Shown: in pieces, positions 35,319 through 45,301 of the stretch
Numbering within the stretch: position 1 is the stretch's first letter
How the letters are laid out: every line of letters starts with the position of its first letter
Assembly: GCF_000002985.6 (NCBI RefSeq)
Contig: NC_003282.8
Location: forward strand, 4,402,001 to 4,466,000
Length of the DNA stretch: 64,000 nt
From: Caenorhabditis elegans
Taxonomy: Eukaryota; Nematoda; Chromadorea; Rhabditida; Rhabditidae
Reading direction: 5' to 3'
Position numbers and translations under genes: made by a program
The notes under the pieces: generated by a model
The model's input: the letters and a program-made list of their open reading frames with translations, nothing else
Told to the model about the DNA's origin: nothing
Databases searched by the model: none

Positions 35319-36165
35319 GTAAGATGTTCCTGGTATAATAAATTTGTTTTTTGATCGACCTCTTACGGACATTTCAGCTTGGTCGAGGCGCTTGACGTCA
35401 AGTCTTAGAAGCTGAATTAGGACTTCTGTATAGGTTTCTGAACGCCTGCCTACTTGCCTTCAATGCCACCTGGGCCACGCGCGCATACGACCGCGTTTGA
35501 ACTGTTCAACATAGAAGCCACGACACGTTCGACGATATGTTGCATCTATACACAATTAGTATATCTTAGAAAAATTGTGTACGAATTAATGAAGTATTAC
35601 GTGTCCATGATTTGATGAGAACTGCTGCTCTCTCTTTTCCACACGCTCTCTCGCCATAGGCGTTTTGCATAGGCGTTAGATAGCGTGCGAGAAAAAGAGA
35701 CGCAGGTGCTTTTTGCGCGTAAGATATGGCGAATTTTCTCACTCGAACATGGATACGTGATAAAACAAATTTATTCGGAAGTCATCAATAAATTATCAGG
35801 AACAATGAAACAGAAAAGAATTATTGTGATTAAAACGTGGAAAACACGCTTTTGGTTCAGAACATGTGGAACAATAGAAAAGAGAAACGGATAAAAGTTA
35901 TTGAAGTTATATTACGGAACCATGAGATCATGAGAATGCCTATTTACTGGCACGAAAGTATTGGCAGGCCGCGGCAGCCAGAGAGTGTGTGGCGAAGAGA
36001 GACGCAGGTCCCTTCGCTAAGAGATATTTGCTAAAGATATTTTTAAGAGATAAGAGATATATAGAGATATTGATGGTAGAGATAAGAGAATTATAGTGAT
36101 TAAAACGTGGAAAACAAGTTGTAGGTTCAGGACATGTGGAACAACAGGAAAGGAAAACATAAAAG
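35319..36165. repeat. Intergenic with relics of the F-box duplication unit
   Basis: The block AAAACGTGGAAAACACGC...ACATGTGGAACAATAG (35830-35885) recurs as AAAACGTGGAAAACAAGT...ACATGTGGAACAACAG (36103-36145) and, more loosely, at 37885-37935. The last two each lie directly 3' of an F-box gene. GAGACGCAGGT repeats at 35697 and 36000. This suggests a third duplicated unit that has lost its gene. Confidence 0.6.
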
Positions 36166-37247
36166 TTATAAGTGCACGAACATTTTAAAATAAGAATTTT
36201 CGTGGTTTAAAACAATAGTTGTCATTGTTCCATCCTTTCGTCGAACAACTATTTCGCCTCTAATGTGTTCTTTTGATCCATTTGCCCTAATATACACAAA
36301 TTCCCGCTCCGGAGGTGCCATCTGGTATTCCACATTTTTGAGTAACACTTCGAGAACATTCTCATTTCCATTACTTGGGCATCAAGACGCAAACTGGCGG
36401 ATTCAAGTTTAGTGTTGGAACCATGAATCCAGTGTTTCAAGAATATGTTGACGTCTTTCAAGCACATTTTATCCATATTCCACAGCAAAACAGCGTCGGC
36501 GATTAACAGGCCATCCAGCAGTACGCGGACATTAGAAAAAAGTTTTGCCGGAAGGTGAACTGAGTGAATGAATTGACACAGAATTATTTGTATTCGATGT
36601 GAATCGTCATGTGGAAATGGATTTCCCATCCAGCTAACCATTTTAGATTGGCGAGAAAATTTCGTCAACATTTGTTGGAAAAAAGGATTAACTAATTGTA
36701 AGTGTTCAAAACACACTGATAATGATTCAATTGTCAAACCATCGAACATATCACAAATTTTATTCCCGTCGCAATCAATCTTATCACAGAGGAGAGTAAT
36801 TCTAATAATGCATACTTCGTTGCATACTTCGAGAGCATGATCCAAAAATTGTCTCGCTCCAAACTTGGGCCAAGTTTTTCCTTCACGAGTCCTTAGAGTG
36901 AATTCACGTTTACCAGGATCATTAGGGGCTTGACTAACGAGGAATTTAACGAACACGGACGGAATACGTTCATCGGAATCGGCCCAAATGAAAATTTTTA
37001 TTGCCTCATCAATCCACACATCAACACTTTTCATTTTGACATTCAGACGCTCAGCTTGATCTTTCGTCCTTTTAGAAATGAGAGCAAATCCAATTCTGAA
37101 ACAAGACAACTATTTTTCAACACAATTGAGGTTTTGCAAAATAAATAATTCTAAAATTTCAGGGACTTACAATTGTGTTAAAGGCATTCTTCGAAGAACA
37201 TAATTCGAAGATTTCTCAGGTAGATTGGGCAGAGGAAAGACGTGCAT
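36166..37247 (-). pseudogene. F-box (fbxb-type) gene, frameshifted near its 3' end
   Basis: Nematode F-box proteins are presumed SCF ubiquitin-ligase adaptors. Exon 1 is 37247-37171 and exon 2 starts at 37095. The F-box reads FPLPNLPEKSSNYVLRRMPL, then IGFALISKRTKDQAERLNV, then the family's long C-terminal domain. Against the tandem copy at 37953-39120, one base is missing near 36360 (ATGGAAATGAG against ATGAGAAATGAG). The reading frame then ends at 36249 after 307 residues, with an unrelated tail. The lost ending (LLKNVEYQMAPPEREFVYIR onward) is still legible in the other frame down to 36166. ATG 37247 was chosen because the upstream ATG at 37319 is not in frame in the paralogue. Whether the shortened protein is made is unknown. 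Confidence 0.75.
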
Positions 37248-37952
37248 TGTGTCAGAATAGAAGAACAATGACTGTATTCCAATAATGAATGGAAGAGGGA
37301 GACTGATGTTTGAACCCATTATAATCCTATTTTCAGCTCTGCTCTTTTTCTCTTTTCCTCTTGTGCTCTCGTGATGTCCATTATTTAGACTACGCGTTGT
37401 ATCTCTATAAAATTAGGAAGAAATGGGTCAAAGGTCACCTCAATGTTCATATTTATTGAATTGGAATATTCGATTTAATTCAAATGTTGTAATTTATATA
37501 ACCAAAAATAATAACACACGAGAGCCTGATAACTTGCCGACACCGTCTGTAATCTATGCAAGCAGATTTCAATCACTCACAACGAATGCAAAAAAAACAT
37601 GCAAAGAGATGGTTCCTGCGTGATTTAGTTTATCTAAATGTAAGTAGACTTCCAAGGTTATAACGTGGCAATAAGGAATAAAAAAAGAATTCTGCTCCTG
37701 ACCCTGCTGGTCGTTTTAATTTCCCATCGGGCTAATTTTTTTCCTTTTCGAGAGGACACACAATAGTTGCATCGATTCACGATTAGTATTTCCTAGAGAG
37801 AACTGTATATTTTGTGAAGTGAAAAATATTTATTTGAAAGGCATTAACAACTTATAGGAAGCAATAAAACAGTAATGATATTATGATTAAAATGTTGAAA
37901 ACGAGATATAAGTTCAGGGCATGTTGAACAACAGGAAAGGAAAACATAAAAG
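37248..37952. other. Intergenic between the two F-box copies
   Basis: 37248-37400 is the duplicated 5' flank, including the pyrimidine-rich CTCTGCTCTTTTTCTCTTTTC block also found at 39205-39240. The rest is AT-rich and shows no gene. Confidence 0.5.
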
Positions 37953-39120
37953 TTATAAGTGCACGAACATTTCAAAATAAGAATTTTCGTGGTTTAAAAC
38001 AATAGTTGCCATTGTTCCATCATTTCTTTGAACAACTATTCCACCTCTAATGTGTTCTTCTGATCCAACTGCCCTAATATACACAAATTCCCGCTCCGGA
38101 GGTGCCATCTGGTATTCCACATTTTTGAGTAACACTTCGAGAATATTCTCATTTCTCATGACTCGCCTGTCAAGATACAGGCGGACGCATTCAAGTTTGG
38201 TGTTGGAACCGTGAATCCAATATTTCAAGTATATGTTGACGTCTCTCAAACGCAATTCACCAATACAAATCGAAACATTGTCGGCGATTAACAAGTCATT
38301 CAGTGGTATGATGTCATTAAAATAAGACGGAAGGTAAACTGAGTGAATAAATTGACCCAGAATAGCTTGTATTTTATGTGAATCTTCAAGTGGGAATGGA
38401 TTCCCTCTCCAGCTAACTTGTTCAGATTGGCGAGAAAATGTTGTCAACATTTTTTGAACAAAGGGATTCACTAAGTTTCGGAAAAAAATTTGGAATAAAC
38501 TAATTTCCAAACCATCGAACATATCACGAATTGTATTCGCGTCGCAATCAATCTCAAGGCAGCAGAGATATATTTTAGTAAGATGCCATATTTCGAGAAC
38601 ATGATCCAAAAATTGTCTCACTCCAAATTCCGGATTGGTCCAATTTCGTCCTCCACTAGTCATTAGAATGAATTCACGTTTACTAGGTTGTTTAGGGACT
38701 TTGCTAACAAGGAATTTAAAGAACCAAGGGGGAGGAAAAACGTTGTCGGAACCGTCGGAAATATGAATTCTTATTGCCCCATCTAACGACACATTAAGAC
38801 TTCTCATTTTGACATTCAGACGCTCAGCTTGATCTTTCGTCGTTTTGGAAATAAGAGCGAATCCAATTCTGAAATAAAAAAACGGTACTTGTGTAGTAGT
38901 AAGTACCCCAAAATGTTTCTACATTTAAAAACTAAAACGTGAGTTCATTTTGAATTTTTAGGCGTACAATTAGGAAGAAATCATTAAAACAATTGTTTAA
39001 GAAGTTTTGCAAAACAGTTATTTACAAAATTTCAGAGACTTACAATTCCGTTAAAGGCATTCTTCGAAGAACATAATTCAGAGATTTCTCAGGTAGATTG
39101 AGCAGAGTAAAGACGGCCAT
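37953..39120 (-). CDS. F-box protein, fbxb type, intact tandem copy
   Basis: Likely SCF substrate adaptor; F-box proteins bind SKP1-related proteins through the N-terminal box, and the substrate is unknown. Exons 39120-39044 and 38868-37953, donor TT|GTAAGT, acceptor TTTCAG, 330 residues. The F-box covers residues 1-45 (FTLLNLPEKSLNYVLRRMPL then IGFALISKTTKDQAERLNV). The remainder is the nematode-specific C-terminal domain, ending in GTMATIVLNHENSYFEMFVHL-type sequence. Identity with the neighbouring copy at 36.2-37.2 kb is high across exons, the intron position and both flanks, so the duplication is recent. In C. elegans such genes turn over quickly and often sit in tandem. Confidence 0.85.
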
Positions 39121-40625
39121 TGTGTCAGAATAGGAGAACAATGGCTGTGTTACAATAATGAATGGAAGAGGGAGACTGATGATCTGACCCCATTATTATC
39201 CTATTTTCAGATCTTTCTTGCTCTTTTTCTTTTCCCCTCTTCCTCTCTTGTGATGCCCATTGTGTCACGATAGAATTAGTCTACCCTAGAAAACTAATTT
39301 TCCGGGAATTTTTTATTGTGAAATTTAATTCACACCCAAATTTCTTGCAATAATTACGTTCAGGGAAATCTTGCAAAACTTCGATAAATTAAGAATCAAA
39401 AACTGTTGGGTGAATTCTGTTGGGTGAACCTGTGAATGAAATTTTAGGTGGGACCGGTCCGGACCCGGAAAGAAGATCAATCAACGTGAACTCATTTACT
39501 AGCATATTATTTATTTGTTAGTCTTGGAATGTAATAAACTAATCGATCTTCTCTTCTTTTCTCGCCTTCAGTATACACAAAAAAAATTAACTCTCTTGTT
39601 GTACACGGTGGTGTAGTCGAATTTGAGACTCTGACAAGGCTATTATACGAAACATCACAAAAATTTCGCTAACGGAAGTTATGAGCCTTCATTGTGCTGA
39701 AAAACAATTTCCTTCTAATTTGAGCTCCGCGGGTGAAGGATAATGCCGAGGTATTGTAGTGGTACTGTAGGGGTACTGTAGGATTACTGTAGAGTTACTG
39801 TAGTTTAGGAAACATTGAATTGTAAACTTTTGAAGAGGTATTGGCTTGGGAGTTGGTTAAGGTTAAGGATAATGTCGAGGCATTTTATTACGGGAACACT
39901 AAATTCTGAGAATGCGTATTGCACAACACACTTGACGCGCAAAATATCTCGTAGCGAAAACTACAGTAATTCTTTAAATGACTACTGTAGCGGTTGTGTC
40001 GATTTACGGGCTCGTTTTTCGAAATTAATTTTTCTGGTTTTTTCGAATTGTTTTTCGTAATTTATGTGTTTTTCTTGTAAAAATTTCACCGATTAATAAA
40101 TTATTTCTGTAAATCGACACAAGCGCTACAGTACTATTTTAAAGAATTACTGTAGTTCTCGCTACGTGATATTTTGCGCGTCAAATATGTTGTGCAATAC
40201 GCATTCTTAGAATTAAGTGTTTCTATAATATTAGTACTGTAGGAGTACTGTATGCTTACTGTAGTTTAGGAAATACTGAATTTTAAACTCTTGAAGAGGT
40301 ATTAGCTTGCGAGTTGGTGATAGAATTCGCCGCAATGCCAATTTATATAATCCGCCGCAGCTAATAGTAAGTTTTATAAAAACGAACGAAAATTGTTTAG
40401 ACAATCACGGATTTATCATAAATTCACAAAATAATCACCAATCCTCGTCATAAAATCAAATAGGGACACATTTCAACAAAAAAAAAACAAAATAACCGAG
40501 ATCAAAGTGACCTGAAAAATGTGCCAGGGGAAAAAGAGTGTGCTATAAGTGATACAGGTGAATTGAAAAATGAGAAAAAGTTTAGCATTATACAGAAAAA
40601 AAAGAATCAAGAAATAAACATTAAA
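39121..40625. other. Intergenic between F-box gene and wapl-1
   Basis: It carries a palindromic element (39888-40230) bracketed on both sides by GTACTGTAGGGGTACTGTAG-type repeats and by the direct repeat TTTAGGAAACATTGAATT/TTTAGGAAATACTGAATT followed by GAAGAGGTATTGGCTTG. The element therefore appears inserted in, or flanked by, a duplicated segment. No gene seen. Confidence 0.6.
39888..40230. repeat. Palindromic element, ATATCTCGTAGCG family, copy B
   Basis: Arms begin TTACGGGAACACTAAATTCT and end AGAATTAAGTGTTTCTATAA. Inside are GCAAAATATCTCGTAGCGAA and its inverse. About 340 bases, MITE-like, with no coding capacity. Confidence 0.85.
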
Positions 40626-43600
40626 TCACTCGAGCCGCTCGAGGTACTCAATCACACGCTCGATAGCCCGGAATCCCGAATTTGATTCGACCCGCTTCGC
40701 CTGAAAAATCACTTTTATGTATTGAAAATTCAAAATAACTCAGACTCCTACCATCGTAGCTTTCGTGAAATCGTACAACCGCTTCAATTGCGATATCATA
40801 TTTTGGAAGTTTTTGCCAGGCAGGTGCTTCCGAACCTCGTCGAGATGATCCTCGTTCTGTTGGAGAACGAATCCGACGAGAAGAGCGTGGTAAGAAGCGA
40901 TTACACTGCCTTCCATATGAGCCGAGGCTTTGTTCATGACTTGTTGAAGAGCATGAACTACATCCACTTGATCCATTCTGTCCATTTTATTCCGATCAAG
41001 CCGTCCGTCTTTCCTGACACCATCCTCGTCACTGCTTTCGTCTCCACCCTCTTCTTCTTCTTCCTCGTCTCCGCATCCTCCTTCCTGAAAAATATTTTTT
41101 GTTATTTTTTAAATCTTATCTTGATTATTAATTCAAAGGGTATCTGGCACGGGACCAGCGTGTTCTACAATAAAACAGTCCCAGATGAAGTGAAACTCCT
41201 GTGTACTGTAGCATAGAAGTTTTGGATTCTTGCTACAATCTTGCACAACTCCTGCATAATCTTGCGCAACTTTTCAGGAGTCTTGCGTAGTTTGCCACAA
41301 CTCCTGCAGACTCTACGAACTGCCAGGGATTTAGAACTCAAAATCTTAAATTTTTTGTCGGTTAATTTGCCAATTTTTCGTTAATATCCTTTTCGTCGGG
41401 TCTGAATTCAACATACATCAAACGCCAATTCCCGATCCAGATCGGCATCGACAATTTGAGCCTGAGATTCATGGTAGACAAATAGCCGTGTGATCGCCTC
41501 CAATGCTGGAACTTCTTCAACGTCGTGCCCGGGAATCACCATCTGAAATTAAAGTATTTTTAATGTAAAGTTCAAATTTCTTTTCACAAACCTTAACTGT
41601 CTGGGCTATCAGAACTTTTCGGTTCGCATTGCATCGTTCCACAAGATTGGTCAGAAGTGAAGTCATCTGAAAATTTAAATTAAAAACTCTTATTTCCAAT
41701 TTTTGAATTTCAATTCTCACCATCACATTGATATCATAACTATTTTCTTTCCCAAACTTCGGCGCCAAATATGTGAAAGTTGTGATCGCATTTGGTAGGA
41801 ATCCTTCAATTTGACCAAGTTTCGAACAGCATAGCTCATTGTCGTGCGAGATGTTGATCAAAAGACGGCACATCAGGGCCAGACACGAGATGTACTTTTT
41901 GACTTCTTCCTCTGCAAGTTGATGAACTCTATCGAGAATTACTTGGAGAAATCTGAAGGAAAATATAATAATTTTTTGCATTAATTGAACGATTTCTCAC
42001 TTGGCCAGGCTGCTGATAAGAATATTCGATCGATGAGATATCAGAAACGCTTGATTCTTCTTGTGGAAAACGGAACTCTGAAAAAAGGGAAATATGAAAA
42101 ATTGTGAAATTCGAAAATTGACTCACTGATTCCAAAATTCTAAAACATCGATTTAGAATCAAAATGCTATACGTATCATCGGCATTGTCCGCAATCAAGT
42201 TTACATTTGTTTCAACTGAAATTAATTTCATATTTTTAATATTGGGTCAAAAAAACTCCAACTCACTTTTCGCAACTACAAACTGGAGAATTCCGAGATT
42301 CAATAATTCGCTTTTCAAATTATCATCATTCACAGAGCGACTGCAGATAAAAACGAGAGCTTCAATTATCAGTGATGATGGAGTCAAGCTTTCCTTTCTC
42401 ATATCAAATGACACCTTTTGTCCTCCAACTTCTTGCTTTTCGATGTACGAATTGAACACTTCCCAGACCATATTCACAACTTTATCCTTGTCTTCTGGAC
42501 GTTGCTCGAATTTTTCGATACGCAGAAGTTGCGAGACAAGTCTCAACGATGGAAAATCGATTTTAATTGAATTAAAGTCTCTTGTGAGCAAATAGAGAAC
42601 TGTCGAAGCTGCCAGCGCGAATAGATCATCTTCCGGAGAGTCCATAAGCGCCTTGACGATACTTTTTGTCATATTCTCACTTTTGATAAACTGGCGGAAA
42701 TCTGGAGAGACACACTTCTTCGCAAGAGATATTGCACTGAAATTTGATAATTAATTTCGTCCAAAAACATTTTTTTACTACCTGAGGCACTTGACTTTCA
42801 TCGATGCGTCGGAAGATTGCAAACTGCTCAAAATGTAGACGAGATCTTGTTTAAAATCATCGTATTCTCCGGATTCCCGCAGCTCATTAGCCTCCTTGAT
42901 ATGCCTGACACGAGATCCATACCCAGAAGCAAGAGGTTTCGAATAGGTGGATGTCGTCGCATAAACCGGCTGACGCTGAAATAATTTACTGCTGAATACA
43001 TTTACATTGGAGTCGACTAACCGGTCGTGCAGAGACTGCTGGCTGGTTTGGTCTACTGGAATAGCGATTTGACGATGAAGAAATAGTTTTCTCATCTTCG
43101 TCATCTTCTTCTGTTGTCCATTTGTGTGTATAAACGTGCTTCTTCTCTTGTTTCGGAAAGAATTTCGCACCACCCACTGAAACACCATAAACGTTCATTT
43201 AAATTTGAATTTATAATATCCTTACTGTCAATTTCATCTTTTTTTTTCTTCTGAACAGGAGCCGTTGTCCTCTCACCAGCCGGATCGTAATCGAATCCTC
43301 GACTTTGAGATTTCCTTGTCCCCCTAGACGGATCAATTGCCGAATCTTCCATTCTTCTGTTCAGGGAGGAGGTGGAAGATTGGCTCAGCATCTCCGGCTC
43401 GCTGTCGTCGCTCAGATTCTGAAGCTAATAGGATATGATAAACTATGGCTGGATAAAGCTTACTGTTTCAGCATTTCCTTCTGAAAGCGTTTCCGGAAGG
43501 CTTAGTGGTGGTGATGAAAGCTGATTCACAGGTACATCTGGAGTGTCAGGAACATCTGGGGAGTCGGAACTGCGTACTGATGGTAGCTGATCATCTTCTA

Positions 43601-43740
43601 TACCTTGTTGTGCTAGTGTAGCTTGGAATCTTTTTCGGACGATTCTGAAAAAAATCATTTTATTTTTTGTCTCCGTTTTTAAAAAATTTATCGACTTACG
43701 GCTTGGAAAATGGGTCGTCCGAATTAGCATCCGACGACAT
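40626..43740 (-). CDS. wapl-1: WAPL cohesin-release factor
   Basis: WAPL acts with PDS5 to open cohesin rings and release them from chromatin. Thirteen exons (minus): 43740-43700, 43644-43464, 43424-43226, 43176-43022, 42975-42782, 42736-42267, 42215-42127, 42077-42001, 41952-41721, 41666-41592, 41542-41417, 41084-40752, 40700-40626, giving 748 residues. Residues 1-200 are disordered, Ser/Asp/Pro-rich, including the repetitive SPDVPDTPDVPV. From about residue 210 the helical WAPL domain runs to the end: SGEYDDFKQDLVYILSSLQ, SAISLAKKCVSPDFRQFI, FALAASTVLYLLTRD, LMCRLLINISHDNELCC, MTSLLTNLVERCNANRKVLI. A highly acidic loop (DEEEEEEGGDESSDEDG) precedes the last helices (VIASYHALLVGFVLQQNEDH). 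The start is 495 bases from divergent htz-1. I recognise this as C. elegans wapl-1. Confidence 0.96.
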
Positions 43741-44235
43741 GTTTCTTGAAATTTGAATATTTGTCACCGGAACCCTTCAAGCTTCGATTTTAAAACCGAT
43801 TTTATTGAAAATACCGGTTCGCGCGCTTAAAAATTGCAAACCGAGAGCTCCGCCGTAAATCTACACACCCGACCGTACCCCACCTCGTTGCGAGACCCTT
43901 GCGTATCTAACTAGCTGGCAGCGTGCCAAAAAGGAGGAGTCTCTCGTTTGCGCGCGCTTTTGAGAGTTGATTTCTTCGTTCGAATGTTTTCCTGTTCATT
44001 TGTGCATAAATTGCACTACGATTTTGCACTAATGTTTTTGTTTGTATTTTGATCGAAAATCAAGTAAAATGTATTCTTTCTGGTGTTTCTGAACTGCTTT
44101 TACCCATTTTTCACTATTTCATCATTGTTTCTCTGGAGATTCTTCGCTTTTATCGTAATTCAACATTTTGTGGAACGTTTATCGATTTTTTTAAACATTC
44201 TGTTCTTGTTTTCAGAAGCTTCAATCTAGTTCGCA
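43741..44235. promoter_or_regulatory. Bidirectional promoter region of wapl-1 and htz-1
   Basis: 495 bases separate the two divergent ATGs. It is more GC-rich in its wapl-1-proximal half (CGCGCGCTT words near 43811 and 43950). On the htz-1 side a TGTTTTCAG acceptor ends at 44215, so the htz-1 leader starts either by trans-splicing or after a 5' UTR intron. Confidence 0.65.
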
Positions 44236-44708
44236 ATGGCTGGAGGAAAAGGAAAGGCCGGAAAGGACTCCGGAAAGTCCAAATCGAAGGTCGTATCGAG
44301 AAGTGCTCGCGCTGGACTCCAATTCCCTGTCGGACGTATCCATCGTTTCTTGAAGCAGAGAACCACTTCCAGCGGACGTGTCGGAGCTACTGCCGCAGTA
44401 TACAGGTACTGATTCCATATTCTTGATAATAAAATTCTAAAATTTGTTTTTTCAGCGCTGCCATCCTCGAATATCTCACCGCCGAAGTCCTCGAGTTGGC
44501 CGGTAACGCCTCCAAGGATCTTAAGGTGAAGCGTATCACCCCAAGACATCTTCATCTTGCTATCAGAGGAGACGAAGAGCTCGACACTCTCATCAAGGCC
44601 ACCATCGCCGGAGGAGGAGTCATCCCACACATCCATCGTTATTTGATGAACAAGAAGGGAGCCCCAGTCCCAGGAAAGCCAGGAGCTCCAGGACAAGGAC
44701 CACAATAA
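44236..44708 (+). CDS. htz-1: Histone variant H2A.Z
   Basis: H2A.Z replaces H2A in promoter-proximal and other nucleosomes, deposited by SWR1/SRCAP-type remodellers. Exons 44236-44405 and 44456-44708, 140 residues. The tail is [18 protein letters not shown], rich in acetylatable lysines. The fold has [13 protein letters not shown] and the H2A.Z-type loop [14 protein letters not shown]. The extended acidic patch is [20 protein letters not shown], with [10 protein letters not shown] in the docking region, which separates it from canonical H2A. The C-terminus [14 protein letters not shown] is a nematode-type tail. Unlike replication-dependent histone genes it has an intron and a poly(A) signal (AATAAA, 44979-44984). 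Confidence 0.98.
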
Positions 44709-45301
44709 ATGCTGGACATACCTCAAATATCTAAATAATCTAATATTTTTCTCAATTTCACCAAAAATTAATCTCTCATCTATCACTCCCCAATAGGCGA
44801 CGAATTAATTTGATCACTGCCTCATCCAATATTCTTTTGTTTCATTCCTCCATTCACTTTTTAAATTAAATTTTGTAAAGCCAGATACTCGGCCGCTACT
44901 CAGTCCCCAATTCAACTCCAAGTTGACTATGCTAACCGTCTGTATATCAAGCATTTCAAATGTTCCCACTTTTAAATGAATAAAGATCTCGAATGGAAAT
45001 GTTTGCAGATAGTCGTTGGTCAGTTGAATTCTGCAATTTCTAAGCTATTTTACATAAAACACTACGAGCTTGGAAATTGGAAATTTTGGCAAAAAACAGT
45101 TGTTTGTGAAATGAGTCAGGTTTCAAAAAGGACGAACATTGGGAAAAATCGATTCGGCAAACGCGAAGAAAGAGATTTAGAGAAGCAAAGAAAGGCCTCA
45201 CCATGACGCATAAAGTCAGTTGTTTGTGAACTAACTGCGTTTCATTCGTCCTTTTTTAACCTTTTCGACCAAATCTTTTCATTTCTAATTTTTCGATTAA
45301 A
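44709..45301. other. htz-1 3' UTR and spacer to CDC50-family gene
   Basis: The htz-1 3' UTR runs to about 45000. The spacer carries a direct repeat of CAGTTGTTTGTGAA (near 45097 and 45213) and an inverted word pair, GTTTCAAAAAGGACGAA with TTCGTCCTTTTTT. The gap of about 300 bases from poly(A) signal to the next ATG is longer than typical operon spacing. Confidence 0.5.

Noticed and set aside
37247..37319. Upstream ATG (37319) as start of the first F-box gene
   Set aside because: The matching ATG in the tandem paralogue is out of frame, while the inner ATG is conserved and starts at the F-box.
40722..41216. Plus-strand open frame of 164 codons
   Set aside because: It is antisense to wapl-1 exon 12, whose frame carries clear WAPL sequence.
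42164..42595. Plus-strand open frame of 143 codons
   Set aside because: Antisense shadow of wapl-1 exons 6-7.
44226..44786. Minus-strand open frame of 186 codons
   Set aside because: Antisense of htz-1 exons and intron. The codon bias of the histone gene keeps the opposite frame open.
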